A DNA stretch of 57,213 bases from Marinilabilia sp. (GCF_016278715.1 NZ_JADQBH010000045.1:1-57213); one strand, 5' to 3'. Positions 37,055 through 45,424 are shown, numbered from the stretch's first letter. Notes: generated by a model from the letters alone, not told the origin. Program-made: numbers and translations.

Positions 37055-37089
37055 AGCGCAACTCCGGAAAATCCGGAGTTGCGCTTTTG
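37055..37089 (+). terminator. Intrinsic terminator after rpoC
   Basis: A perfect 14-bp stem (agcgcaactccgga 37055-37068, tccggagttgcgct 37072-37085) with a 3-nt loop and tttgctttg after it. Confidence 0.85.
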
Positions 37090-37167
37090 CTTTGTTTACC
37101 GGGTGTTTTTTCCTTGAAAATCGCCCTATTTTCAATACCTTTACTCATCAAATTAAAATGAAAGAAA

Positions 37168-37497
37168 ATGGAAGACCAAAACAACAAAAAGGGACAGGTT
37201 AAAATTGAATTGAATCAGGAAGTTGCACAGGGAATTTATTCAAACCTTGCAATTATCAGCCATTCTCCTTCCGAATTTGTAATAGATTTTGCAAGGGTTA
37301 TGCCCGGTGTTCCGAAAGCTTCGGTGAAATCACGTGTGGTTTTGACCCCGGAACATGCCAAAAGATTGCTTCAGGCATTGAAAGATAACATTGCCAGGTT
37401 TGAGGAGATTCATGGCCCCATAAAAAATATTGCGGGTCCTAATGATCATGGCAGTGGGTTTCCGCCGATGAATTTTGGTCCTACAGGACAAGCTTAG
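37168..37497 (+). CDS. DUF3467 protein
   Basis: A 109-aa protein of the DUF3467 family: KIELNQEVAQGIYSNLAIISHSPSEFVIDFARVMPG followed by VVLTPEHAKRLLQALKDNIARFE, then a low-complexity tail rich in Gly/Pro. Function is unknown. Its position right after rpoC is common in Bacteroidota, as I recall. It could bind nucleic acid or protein; nothing in the sequence decides this. Confidence 0.85.
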   Translation: MEDQNNKKGQVKIELNQEVAQGIYSNLAIISHSPSEFVIDFARVMPGVPKASVKSRVVLTPEHAKRLLQALKDNIARFEEIHGPIKNIAGPNDHGSGFPPMNFGPTGQA

Positions 37498-37859
37498 GAT
37501 TTTCTTCAACACAATTCCTTATATTCACAATAAAATGTAGGGAGCAAAGATTCTTTTCACGCCCTGATGGACGGTTTCACCTATTATTTGGAAATGGTCT
37601 GGTACTGGAACAGATCCAAAACGAAATGACAGAAGAAGCCGAAAGCAGAGCGTCATGGACTGAAGATTTGGTTGAATGCAAGCTCTTGCTTCAGAAAAAT
37701 ATCTTTTGTTTCTATAGCGGATGCTCAATACTTTGCAATCTTTTTGTAACTGACTGGGGCTAAATTGTTTGTTGATAAAACAGAAATTGGCTGCAGCTTT
37801 TTAATAGTAAAAAATATGCGTTGTTGTTCTGCGTTTAGTCTTTTCAGAGGGCTAGGGTT
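37498..37859. other. Intergenic stretch, no gene seen
   Basis: About 360 bases. A 67-codon reverse frame at 37525-37728 has no family resemblance. No clear terminator or promoter was seen. Confidence 0.5.
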
Positions 37860-38570
37860 CTAAGGAACAAGCCTTTTCTTGGATTGATTTGAGTCAGAAA
37901 ATGTCTTTTTATTTTCTTCCTTTTTTCGCTGTATCGACGGTTCTCTCAGAAAATAATATGCACCATTCTCTGTGAGTTTGATGTCAATAATGCCTAAAAC
38001 AATAAGATTAACCAGGGTATTCTCTGCCTTTTTCCTTGAAATGCCGGCGATGCGGGAAAATTTTGAGTGGGTTATATATTGGTCCTCATTGTTGAGCCAG
38101 GTTAAAAGAAGCTGTTCGGGTTCCTTGAGTTGAAAAAACGTGCCTTTATTTTTTCGTTGTCTCATCCATACTTTGAGCAAAATCTGATTGGCCAGGAGAT
38201 TTTGGTCCTTTACGCGTACATAAACTTTATATTTGCCGTCTTTAGTCGGGGCTTTATGTGGCTTCTTATCACTTCGGGGAACAATTATCTCCACAACCGT
38301 TTTGCCGTCAAGTTCATGCTCGCGGGATTCGAAAACCACAGGAGGTCTGCAAAATCTTTTGGCAGCAGCATCTACCATATAAAACTCCTCATCCGAAGAA
38401 ACGCCTGCAATACGGCCGTTGTCTTTAACACCCACCAATAATCTTCCACCTTCTGTATTTGCAAATGCAGCAAGGGAACGAGCTATCTTCCGGCTGTCGT
38501 TGATGGCATACTTGAAATCCTGTCGTATGTGTTCGCCTTCCGAAATCAGATTCTTCAAATAATTCTTCAC
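37860..38570 (-). CDS. AlbA_2/Schlafen-like DNA-binding domain protein with winged helix
   Basis: A 236-aa protein counted from a GTG at 38570. An AGGAG sits 7 nt upstream (38578-38582), so GTG is preferred to the TTG at 38594. The AlbA_2 domain spans residues about 1-110: NLISEGEHIRQDFKYAINDSRKIARSLAAFANTEGGRLLVGVKDNGRIAGVSS is characteristic. The C-terminal half (EQLLLTWLNNEDQYITHSKFSRIAGISRKKAENTLVNLIVLGII) is a winged-helix-like segment, and the last 25 residues are Lys-rich. It may regulate transcription or bind nucleic acid; targets are unknown. It is transcribed away from the hydrogenase cluster. Confidence 0.82.
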   Translation of the reverse strand: MKNYLKNLISEGEHIRQDFKYAINDSRKIARSLAAFANTEGGRLLVGVKDNGRIAGVSSDEEFYMVDAAAKRFCRPPVVFESREHELDGKTVVEIIVPRSDKKPHKAPTKDGKYKVYVRVKDQNLLANQILLKVWMRQRKNKGTFFQLKEPEQLLLTWLNNEDQYITHSKFSRIAGISRKKAENTLVNLIVLGIIDIKLTENGAYYFLREPSIQRKKEENKKTFSDSNQSKKRLVP

Positions 38571-38686
38571 GTCCAAACTCCTTTTATGAAACAAATTTCG
38601 TTAAAAATAGGGGGAATATGAAATAAACATCAATGTTCTTAATTCAGTGTTTAGAATCAATAAAAATTTAGTGGCTATCTCTGTAT

Positions 38687-38702
38687 TATGACAAAAGTCA
38701 TA
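38687..38702. promoter_or_regulatory. Spaced palindrome TATGAC-AAAA-GTCATA upstream of the first hydrogenase operon
   Basis: A perfect 6-4-6 inverted repeat, 77 nt before the hydC1 ATG. The spacing resembles sites of CRP/FNR-family dimers, but the half-site is not a known FNR or Rex consensus. Confidence 0.45.
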
Positions 38703-38778
38703 GGTATCGTCTGTTTAATATGTCAATTTTAATAAAGAAAAAAATCTTCAATAATGTGTTTTTCTTAAAATCAGTATT

Positions 38779-39261
38779 ATGCCACATACCGGTGAGTACA
38801 TTAAAAAGCTTGCGGAACGTCACGGCCGCCGTCTTGAAAGTTTGCTTCCTATACTGGAAAATGTTTATGAAGACCATCACATTATACCCGAAGATGCAAT
38901 GGTCGAAATCGCCAGGGAATTGGATGTTTCTGCGGCAAAGGTTTATGGCACCGCCACCTTTTACTCGTTTCTTGAAACTTCAAAGGGTGGAAAGTACGTG
39001 ATAAGAGTCTGCAAAACTATTACCTGCATGATGCATGGTAAAAATCAGATAATAAAAGAACTCGAGGAGTTGTTGAAAATAAACCTTGGAGAGACCACGC
39101 CTGACGGTTTGTTTACATTGAAAGAGACCAATTGTCTTGGGCAGTGTCACCGGGGACCGGCAATGCTGATTAACGACACTCCATATACCGAACTTACTCC
39201 CTCGAAAGTGAGAGATATTATTAACGAATACAGGTTGATTGCCCAAAAGTCTGCTTCCTGA
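38779..39261 (+). CDS. hydC: [FeFe]-hydrogenase subunit HydC1 (NuoE-like [2Fe-2S])
   Basis: A 160-aa thioredoxin-like [2Fe-2S] subunit. The helical N-terminal region (LAERHGRRLESLLPILENVYEDHH...) is followed by VYGTATFYSFLETSKGGKYVIRVCKTITCMMHG. The four Cys ligands are in CKTITC (C-x4-C, residues about 76-81) and CLGQC (C-x3-C, about 117-121). It passes electrons between the NuoF-like flavoprotein and HydA. It opens a three-gene operon with hydB1 and hydA1. The UTR holds a TATGAC-N4-GTCATA palindrome. Confidence 0.92.
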   Translation: MPHTGEYIKKLAERHGRRLESLLPILENVYEDHHIIPEDAMVEIARELDVSAAKVYGTATFYSFLETSKGGKYVIRVCKTITCMMHGKNQIIKELEELLKINLGETTPDGLFTLKETNCLGQCHRGPAMLINDTPYTELTPSKVRDIINEYRLIAQKSAS

Positions 39262-39316
39262 ATATTGAGTTTTTTTGTCTTTTTGGTAATCCACTACTTA
39301 TTGAAAAATCCAGGTT

Positions 39317-40495
39317 ATGAAGAAAGGTCTTAAACGTCTCGATTTAATATTTAAGAATGAACATGACTGTGATGTTATTCTGAAAAAGTCGTTAAACCGT
39401 TCCAATGAGGAGTTGGTTGAGGATTTGATTAGCTCAGGCCTGAAAGGTCGGGGAGGTGCCGGTTTCCCCACCGGCTTAAAATGGAAACTTACGGCTGAAG
39501 CACCGGGCGACGAAAAGTATGTTATCTGCAATGCCGATGAGGGAGAGCCCGGCACTTTTAAAGACCGCGAGATTCTTTCCAGTGTTCCTCACAAAGTATT
39601 GACAGGAATGGCTATCTGTGGACGCATTGTTGGTGCACAGCGAGGGTTTATTTATTTAAGGGGAGAGTATAAGTTTTTAATCCCCGAACTTCAGAAAGCC
39701 ATCAACGACTTTCATGAGCTTACGGATAAGATGAAACTGCCGTTCCGGGTTGAAATATTTACGGGTGCAGGTGCTTATATATGTGGAGAGGAGTCGGCTC
39801 TGTTCGAAAGTATGGAAGGACACCGCGGTGAACCTCGGAACAAACCACCGTATCCTACCGATGCGGGCTACCGGAACCGACCTACCGTTATAAATAATGT
39901 GGAGACGCTTGCTCATACTTATTCTATTTTAAAATACGGTCCTGAGAAGTTCCGTGATCTGGGTGTTAAAGATAGTCGTGGAAGTAAAGTCTTTTCGGTT
40001 AGTGGGGATACGCCCATTCCCGGAATTTATGAATTGGAGTTTGGAATGACTCTTCAAAAGTTTGTGGACGACTTCGGTGATGGAGATGCAAAGGCGGTAC
40101 AGGTTGGAGGAGCAGCAGGATTTTGTGTGCCCCGGAAGAAGTTCGACAAAACAGTAATCGGGTATCAGGGGAAACTCACCGGTATTAGTTTGCCTACAGG
40201 GGGTTCTATGATGATTTTTAATTCATCGCGCTCCATGTATAATGTTTTGCACAATTATCTTGATTTTTTTGTGGAGGAGAGCTGCGGACAGTGTACTCCC
40301 TGCAGGGTTGGCACTCAACAATTGCTGTTGGGGATAGAAGCTGTCAAGCGGGGCGATAAATCCTCGCAATATCTTGAAAAGCTGCTGGAACTTGCCGAAA
40401 CCATGAGGGTTACTGCAAAGTGTGGGTTGGGACAATCGGTAGCCAACTCCTTTAGTTCCATTGTCGAAAATTTCCGTGAAGAAATGATTTATTAA
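39317..40495 (+). CDS. hydB: Minimal [FeFe]-hydrogenase subunit HydB1 (NuoF-like, NADH/FMN)
   Basis: A 392-aa NuoF-type flavoprotein. GRGGAGFPTGLKW (residues about 43-55) and the ICGEESALFESMEG block bind NADH and FMN. A [4Fe-4S] site follows in ESCGQCTPCRVGT with the fourth Cys in AKCGLGQS. Compared with HydB2 in this window (597 aa), it lacks the N-terminal thioredoxin-like [2Fe-2S] domain and the C-terminal 2x[4Fe-4S] ferredoxin tail; it ends soon after the N3-type cluster. That suggests a simpler NADH-linked electron path, possibly non-bifurcating. It sits 22 nt before hydA1. Confidence 0.93.
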   Translation: MKKGLKRLDLIFKNEHDCDVILKKSLNRSNEELVEDLISSGLKGRGGAGFPTGLKWKLTAEAPGDEKYVICNADEGEPGTFKDREILSSVPHKVLTGMAICGRIVGAQRGFIYLRGEYKFLIPELQKAINDFHELTDKMKLPFRVEIFTGAGAYICGEESALFESMEGHRGEPRNKPPYPTDAGYRNRPTVINNVETLAHTYSILKYGPEKFRDLGVKDSRGSKVFSVSGDTPIPGIYELEFGMTLQKFVDDFGDGDAKAVQVGGAAGFCVPRKKFDKTVIGYQGKLTGISLPTGGSMMIFNSSRSMYNVLHNYLDFFVEESCGQCTPCRVGTQQLLLGIEAVKRGDKSSQYLEKLLELAETMRVTAKCGLGQSVANSFSSIVENFREEMIY

Positions 40496-40517
40496 TCAGG
40501 TTAAATCCGGTTTTGTT

Positions 40518-42308
40518 ATGGACGAGAAAGTAAATCTTAAAATAGACAATCTCAGTGTTTCAGTTGATACAGGGACTACCATACTGGAAGCTGCCCGAAA
40601 AATTAATATCCGAATTCCCACATTATGCCATCATGAGGATTTGTGTGTGGCAGGAAACTGCAGGGTGTGCGTGGTGGAAGAGAGCGGAATGGGGCGTTTG
40701 CAGCCGGCTTGTGCGATTCCCGTTAGTGAAGGGATGGAAATACATACCAATAGCATGAAAGTGCGTAATGCCCGTAAGCAAATTATTGAGTTACTGATTT
40801 CTGAGCATCGGGCCGAGTGTACTACCTGCTACAAAAACGGGAAATGTGAACTCCAGGCTCTTTCCAATGAGTACATCGTGGGAGAAAGTGGCTTTCTTCC
40901 CCTGGTGCCATTGAAAGGGTATACCATAGATGAGTTTTCTCCTTCCATCATCAAGGATGACTCTAAATGCATTCGTTGTCAAAGGTGTGTTAGAACCTGT
41001 GACCAGCTCCAAAGTGTGGGTGCTTTAACAGTTGCTCATAAAGGGGGGGAGATGAAAATTTCCACCTTTTTCGACAAGCCTATTTATGAGGTGGTTTGCA
41101 CCAATTGCGGGCAGTGTGTGAATCGTTGCCCTACAGGAGCGCTAACCGAAAAGACTTACATTAATGAGGTTTGGAATGCCATTGACAATCCTGAAAAATT
41201 TGTGGTGGTTCAAACTGCCCCAGCTGTGAGAATTGCGTTGGGTGAAGCGCTCGATATGGAACCCGGCGAAATTGTTACCGGAAAAATGGTGGCGGCACTT
41301 CGTCGGATGGGTTTCAATGCTGTTTTGGATACCGACTGGTCCGCCGACCTGACCATCATTGAAGAAGGAAATGAACTTCTTCAGCGGCTGAAAAGAGTAT
41401 TGAAAGATAAGGAGCCGGGTGTGAAGATTCCCATGACTACTTCCTGCTCTCCTGGTTGGATAAAATTCATTGAACACACATTTCCAGATTTTCTGGAACA
41501 TCTATCCACCGCCAAATCGCCACAACAAATGTTTGGAGCATTGGCCAAAACTTTTTATGCCGGCAAAATAGGCGTTGAACCTTCTAATATGGTAAGCGTA
41601 TCGGTAATGCCCTGCACCGCTAAAAAGTTTGAAGCCAACAGACCTGAAATGCGTGCAAGTGGCTATCAGGATGTGGATTTTGTGGTCACTACCCGCGAGT
41701 TGGCCATGATGATAAAACAGGCAGGAATTGATTTCCGTTCGTTGCCCGACGACGACTACGACACCATTATGGGTGAGAGCACGGGAGCCAGTGTGATTTT
41801 CGGGGCTACCGGTGGTGTGATGGAAGCTGCTTTAAGAACTGTATACGAAGTAGTTACAGGTCGTGAAATTCCCTTTGACGGACTGAATATCATGCCGGTT
41901 AGAGGAATGGAGAACGTTAGAGAAGCTTCCCTGAAAATTGAAAATCCTTTGCCCGAATGGGACTTTTTGGATGGAGTGGAAGTGAAAACCTGTGTAGCTC
42001 ACGGTTTATCCAACGCCAAAAAGGTGATGGAGCAGGTAAAAAATGGAGAAGCTGACTACCACTTTATCGAAATTATGGCCTGTCCCGGTGGATGCCTGGG
42101 AGGCGGCGGTCAACCGTTGCCAACCTCCCCTGAAATAAGGAAAAAGAGAGCTGAAGCTATTTACAGGGAAGATGCCGGCAAGAAGATTCGGAAATCTCAT
42201 GAGAACCCGGAAATCATTCAGGTTTATGAGGAGTTTTTAGTGGAACCCCTGGGGCACAAGTCCCATGAGTTGCTTCATACCACATATACCCCACGGAACA
42301 GGTATTAG
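40518..42308 (+). CDS. hydA: [FeFe]-hydrogenase catalytic subunit HydA1 with variant L1 motif
   Basis: A 596-aa group A [FeFe]-hydrogenase. Domains in order: plant-type [2Fe-2S] (residues 1-76), His-Cys3 [4Fe-4S] (HRAECTTCYKNGKC, about 96-109), two [4Fe-4S] ferredoxin sites (CIRCQRCVRTC near 151 and CTNCGQCVNRCP near 195), then the H-cluster domain. L2 is MPCTAKKFE (C366) and L3 is MACPGGCLGGGGQP (C522, C526). L1 reads TSCSPGW with C310 and S311, whereas HydA2 has TSCCPGW with C310 and C311 at the same numbers. The Cys before Pro is a [4Fe-4S]H ligand in standard enzymes (from memory of CpI), so S311 is unusual. There is no C-terminal thioredoxin-like domain. A terminator follows inside the antisense gene. 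Confidence 0.95.
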   Translation: MDEKVNLKIDNLSVSVDTGTTILEAARKINIRIPTLCHHEDLCVAGNCRVCVVEESGMGRLQPACAIPVSEGMEIHTNSMKVRNARKQIIELLISEHRAECTTCYKNGKCELQALSNEYIVGESGFLPLVPLKGYTIDEFSPSIIKDDSKCIRCQRCVRTCDQLQSVGALTVAHKGGEMKISTFFDKPIYEVVCTNCGQCVNRCPTGALTEKTYINEVWNAIDNPEKFVVVQTAPAVRIALGEALDMEPGEIVTGKMVAALRRMGFNAVLDTDWSADLTIIEEGNELLQRLKRVLKDKEPGVKIPMTTSCSPGWIKFIEHTFPDFLEHLSTAKSPQQMFGALAKTFYAGKIGVEPSNMVSVSVMPCTAKKFEANRPEMRASGYQDVDFVVTTRELAMMIKQAGIDFRSLPDDDYDTIMGESTGASVIFGATGGVMEAALRTVYEVVTGREIPFDGLNIMPVRGMENVREASLKIENPLPEWDFLDGVEVKTCVAHGLSNAKKVMEQVKNGEADYHFIEIMACPGGCLGGGGQPLPTSPEIRKKRAEAIYREDAGKKIRKSHENPEIIQVYEEFLVEPLGHKSHELLHTTYTPRNRY

Positions 42309-42337
42309 TGATTAAACAAGATTATATGGTTTAACAT

Positions 42338-43120
42338 TTACCCGCAGGGTACATACAAATCATGAAGGGGATTGACAAAAAGAACCGGGGTATTGCCCCG
42401 GTTTTTTAATAACCGGATTTCCGGTGGTCCGGTAAATACATACTCCGGGGAGTTGAGGCGCGTGGCTGGTAGCACCAAAAGACTATCCCTTGAGTTTCCC
42501 GCCATTTCAATGGCTTTTGAACGTGCTTCTTTTCTTTTGCATCCTGCAGGGCAGGTTTCGAAAACCACATTTGACTGGTTGAACAGATTTCTGATAAAGG
42601 CAAGATTTCTTTGCAGGTACTGTTTGGTGGTTTTATTTCTGAATTCCGGATGAATAATGTGTAGTCTGCCCTGATGAGTTCTGGTCCAGAATCCGGCCCA
42701 GGCAGAGGCTTCTTTTTCCCCATCTTGCAGGCACACAGGAAAAAATATGTTTTCGGGACACCACCCGGAGTCAGGGGCATCGGGCAATACCAGATAGGGT
42801 ACTTTCAGGCTTCTGAATTTTGCGAAAAAGTGAGTGGCTTTATTTCGGCTTTTCAGGTTGATTACCTTGGGAGTCAACACCACCAGAGTTACATCGTGTT
42901 CTGTGGAATTCAGAAAGGAGTAGATGGTATGGAAAAAATTCTTGTCGGAATGCTGTACGGTAACCGATGCATGAACGAGTGGGTTTCTGACTTCTTTTTC
43001 GGATTTGTTGTAGGTGAAAGGAATTAATTGATAATCGAGATTTCTGGCAATCCGGGTGCCTGCCGACATTAGTTGGGCCGCGTCATCGTCAGGTGAAATG
43101 GGAAGTAACAGGCTTGCCAT
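42338..43120 (-). CDS. UspA-like tandem stress protein, antisense between hydrogenase modules
   Basis: A 260-aa protein that starts MASLLLPISPDDDAAQLMSAGTRIARNLDYQLIPFTY and ends PVLFVNPLHDLYVPCG; both ends and the middle VVLTPKVINL, YLVLPDAPDSG look like alternating strands and helices of a tandem universal stress protein. No ATP-binding GxxGxxS motif is clear, so the family call is tentative. It is transcribed from the other strand, converging on hydA1. Its codons for NRGNTPV are the two arms of the hydA1 terminator hairpin. A sensory or stress role near hydrogen metabolism is a guess. Confidence 0.5.
   Translation of the reverse strand: MASLLLPISPDDDAAQLMSAGTRIARNLDYQLIPFTYNKSEKEVRNPLVHASVTVQHSDKNFFHTIYSFLNSTEHDVTLVVLTPKVINLKSRNKATHFFAKFRSLKVPYLVLPDAPDSGWCPENIFFPVCLQDGEKEASAWAGFWTRTHQGRLHIIHPEFRNKTTKQYLQRNLAFIRNLFNQSNVVFETCPAGCKRKEARSKAIEMAGNSRDSLLVLPATRLNSPEYVFTGPPEIRLLKNRGNTPVLFVNPLHDLYVPCG
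42383..42407 (+). terminator. Intrinsic terminator of the hydCBA1 operon, embedded in the antisense gene
   Basis: Stem aaccgggg (42383-42390) with ccccggtt (42396-42403), loop tattg, followed by a T-run to 42407. The hairpin lies inside the last codons of the UspA-like gene on the other strand. Confidence 0.88.
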
Positions 43121-43172
43121 AAATATAGAGTTTTTTGCTAATTTTTAATCCCTACAAATAGAGGAACGGTTG

Positions 43173-43202
43173 TTTGGGATGAGTTAAAAATATGTAATTT
43201 TA
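43173..43202 (+). promoter_or_regulatory. Possible promoter of the sensory hydrogenase module
   Basis: TTTG at 43173-43176, an 18-bp spacer and TAATTTTA at 43195-43202 (one base from TAnnTTTG). It lies 58 nt before the ATG at 43261. Confidence 0.4.
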
Positions 43203-43260
43203 GTGAGATGGCAATTGTTGTTGAATTGTTCATCCGGAACAACGGCTAAAAATAGAAGCC

Positions 43261-43521
43261 ATGAGCAATGAAATAGATATGACTATATGTCTGGGGAGCT
43301 CTTGCTTTTCGCGAGGGAACCGTTATACCATGGAGTTGATAAAGAGTTATCTAAAAGAACACGACCTGCAGGACAGGGTATTCTTTCATGGTGACCTTTG
43401 CGACGGGCTTTGCGAACAGGGTCCTGTTTTAAAAATAAACGGAGAGGTATTCCGGAATGTTACCTCAGACAATATTTATGAAGTTCTCAATGATTTTTTC
43501 TCTCGTGAGGATATTGGTTAA
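43261..43521 (+). CDS. Thioredoxin-fold [2Fe-2S] ferredoxin, small
   Basis: An 86-aa protein of the NuoE-like [2Fe-2S] ferredoxin family. Cys pairs are CLGSSC (C-x4-C, residues about 10-15) and CDGLC (C-x3-C, about 47-51). The sequence CLGSSCFSRGN resembles the C-terminal domain I recall on Thermotoga HydA, but here it is a separate protein. It starts the sensory module, 17 nt before the HydS-like gene, so it may feed electrons to that sensor. No signal peptide. Confidence 0.85.
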   Translation: MSNEIDMTICLGSSCFSRGNRYTMELIKSYLKEHDLQDRVFFHGDLCDGLCEQGPVLKINGEVFRNVTSDNIYEVLNDFFSREDIG

Positions 43522-43538
43522 AAACGAATTTGATTTTT

Positions 43539-45404
43539 ATGGCTCAGTTGATTCATGTCGACCCCGAAAAGTGTAATTTAAGTCTTACCTGCATCCGGGT
43601 TTGCCCTGCCAAAGCCATTCGCATTGTTGACAAACATGCAGAAATAATGCCGTCACGGTGTATTGGCTGTGGAAATTGCGTGACTATGTGCGCTCAGAAT
43701 GCCATTGAAGTACGGGACGAGAAACAACGCGTCCGGAATCTTCTTGACGGAGACACACCCGTGGCTGCAATCTGCGACCCTACTATCTCTGCTGAGTTTG
43801 TGGATATCTCCGATTACAGGAAGTTTGTTGGAATGATTCGTTCTCTCGGTTTTTCTTATGTTATGGAGGGTGCTTTTGGGGTGGATTTGGTTTCTTTTCG
43901 TTACCGGGAGTTGCTCTATAACTTCCAGGGGAAATATTACATCAGTACCAACTGTCCGCCTGTTGCTTTACATGTTGAGAAGTACCATCCCGAACTGGTG
44001 GATAATCTGGCCCCCATTGTGCCCCCGTATGTAGCTATGGCAAAGGTTACACATAAGATCTACGGAGCAGGTACTAAAATTGTTTACATCAGCGCTTGTG
44101 CTGCAGCCAAAGATGATGTCCGGTATTTTAAAGGTGACGGCAAAACCGATGCTGTGCTTTCTTTTTTGGAGTTGCGGGAGATGTTCGCGGAGAATCATGT
44201 GACCGAAAACTCGGTTAAATTTAGCGACTTTGACCCGCCAATCGGCAGAAAAGGAGGATTGTTTCCCATCAACCGGGGATTGCTGCAGGCGGTAGATATC
44301 AATCAGGACTTATTGAGTGCGAGTATCATTATGACGGAGGGGCGCAACAATTTTCTGCAGTCTCTTCAGGAGTTTAAGACTGAAAAGGGGCTGCAGCAGC
44401 ATCTTGATCTTTTTTATTGTGAGGGATGTATTATGGGACCATGTACCTCTCCGGGAGGGAAAAAGTTTTACCGGCGTTCTCAGGTGATTAAATATGTCAA
44501 TAAGCGCTTGAAAGATTTTGATTACGAAACATGGCAGAAGCAAATCGAATCATTCAGGGATTTGGATTTGAGCAGATCATTTAAGGAACTGGATCAACGG
44601 TTGCCTTACCCTGCCGAAAGTGAGATTCAACGGGTGTTGCATGAAATGGGTAAAGGCAAAGTGGAAGACCAGCTGGGTTGTGGTGCCTGCGGGTATCCAT
44701 CCTGCCGCGAATTTGCTGTGGCATATTGTCAGGGATTGACCAATTATGAGATGTGCTATACTTATACCATTCATAAGATGCATACATACATTGGAAAACT
44801 AAATGCGACCAATGAAAAACTCAAAAAAACAAAAGAAGCTTTAAAGCAGAGTGAAGAGAAGGCAAGGGAGGAGGAAAAACTAGCTCGTCTGGCTGCCGAA
44901 ACAACTACCGCAATGCTTAATAAAATCAGGGCCGGGGTGGTAATTGTGGATGCAAATATGAAAATCATTGAGTCGAATAACAGTTTTGTTGAAATGCTTG
45001 GCGAAGATGCCCGGCAGATAAACGAAACTATTCCCGGACTCAAAGGCGCTGAGCTGGCTGCCCTGGTGCCATTTCCCAAGCTCTTTTCCTCAGTTTTGCA
45101 GTCGGGGCAGGATTTACTCAACCGAGATACCTCTGTTGGTGACTCAATTGTGAATGTGTCGGTCTTTACCATTGAGAAAAATAAGATTGTAGGAGGCATC
45201 ATTCGTGACCTCACAGCTCCTGAGGTAAGAAAGGAGGAAGTGGTAACCAGAGCCAGAGAGGTGATTCGGGAAAATCTTGAGACTGTGCAGCAGATTGCCT
45301 TTCTTCTGGGCGAAAGTGCTTCTAAAACTGAAAAAATCCTGACCTCCATTATTGAAGCGCAAAAGTTGGGAAGTAGGGATGATTCAGGCATCACTAATAA
45401 ATAA
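43539..45404 (+). CDS. hydS: Sensory [FeFe]-hydrogenase with PAS domain (group C-type, HydS-like)
   Basis: A 621-aa protein from the ATG at 43539 (a TTG 9 nt upstream is less likely). Order: two [4Fe-4S] ferredoxin sites (CNLSLTCIRVCP and CIGCGNCVTMCA, within residues 1-55), an H-cluster-like domain, a [4Fe-4S] domain (CGACGYPSC, C381-C389), a Lys/Glu-rich coiled coil (about 425-460), and a PAS domain (IRAGVVIVDANMKIIESNNSFVEMLG). H-cluster motifs are shortened: L1 is STNCPP with C139 (Asn replaces the proton-transfer Cys), L2 is SACAAAK with C187, and L3 is CEGCIMGPC (C294, C297). This matches group C sensory hydrogenases. The PP2C phosphatase gene follows 20 nt later. No catalytic kinase domain is present. 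Confidence 0.9.
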   Translation: MAQLIHVDPEKCNLSLTCIRVCPAKAIRIVDKHAEIMPSRCIGCGNCVTMCAQNAIEVRDEKQRVRNLLDGDTPVAAICDPTISAEFVDISDYRKFVGMIRSLGFSYVMEGAFGVDLVSFRYRELLYNFQGKYYISTNCPPVALHVEKYHPELVDNLAPIVPPYVAMAKVTHKIYGAGTKIVYISACAAAKDDVRYFKGDGKTDAVLSFLELREMFAENHVTENSVKFSDFDPPIGRKGGLFPINRGLLQAVDINQDLLSASIIMTEGRNNFLQSLQEFKTEKGLQQHLDLFYCEGCIMGPCTSPGGKKFYRRSQVIKYVNKRLKDFDYETWQKQIESFRDLDLSRSFKELDQRLPYPAESEIQRVLHEMGKGKVEDQLGCGACGYPSCREFAVAYCQGLTNYEMCYTYTIHKMHTYIGKLNATNEKLKKTKEALKQSEEKAREEEKLARLAAETTTAMLNKIRAGVVIVDANMKIIESNNSFVEMLGEDARQINETIPGLKGAELAALVPFPKLFSSVLQSGQDLLNRDTSVGDSIVNVSVFTIEKNKIVGGIIRDLTAPEVRKEEVVTRAREVIRENLETVQQIAFLLGESASKTEKILTSIIEAQKLGSRDDSGITNK

Positions 45405-45424
45405 TAATTTGATTTGTCCCTGTC

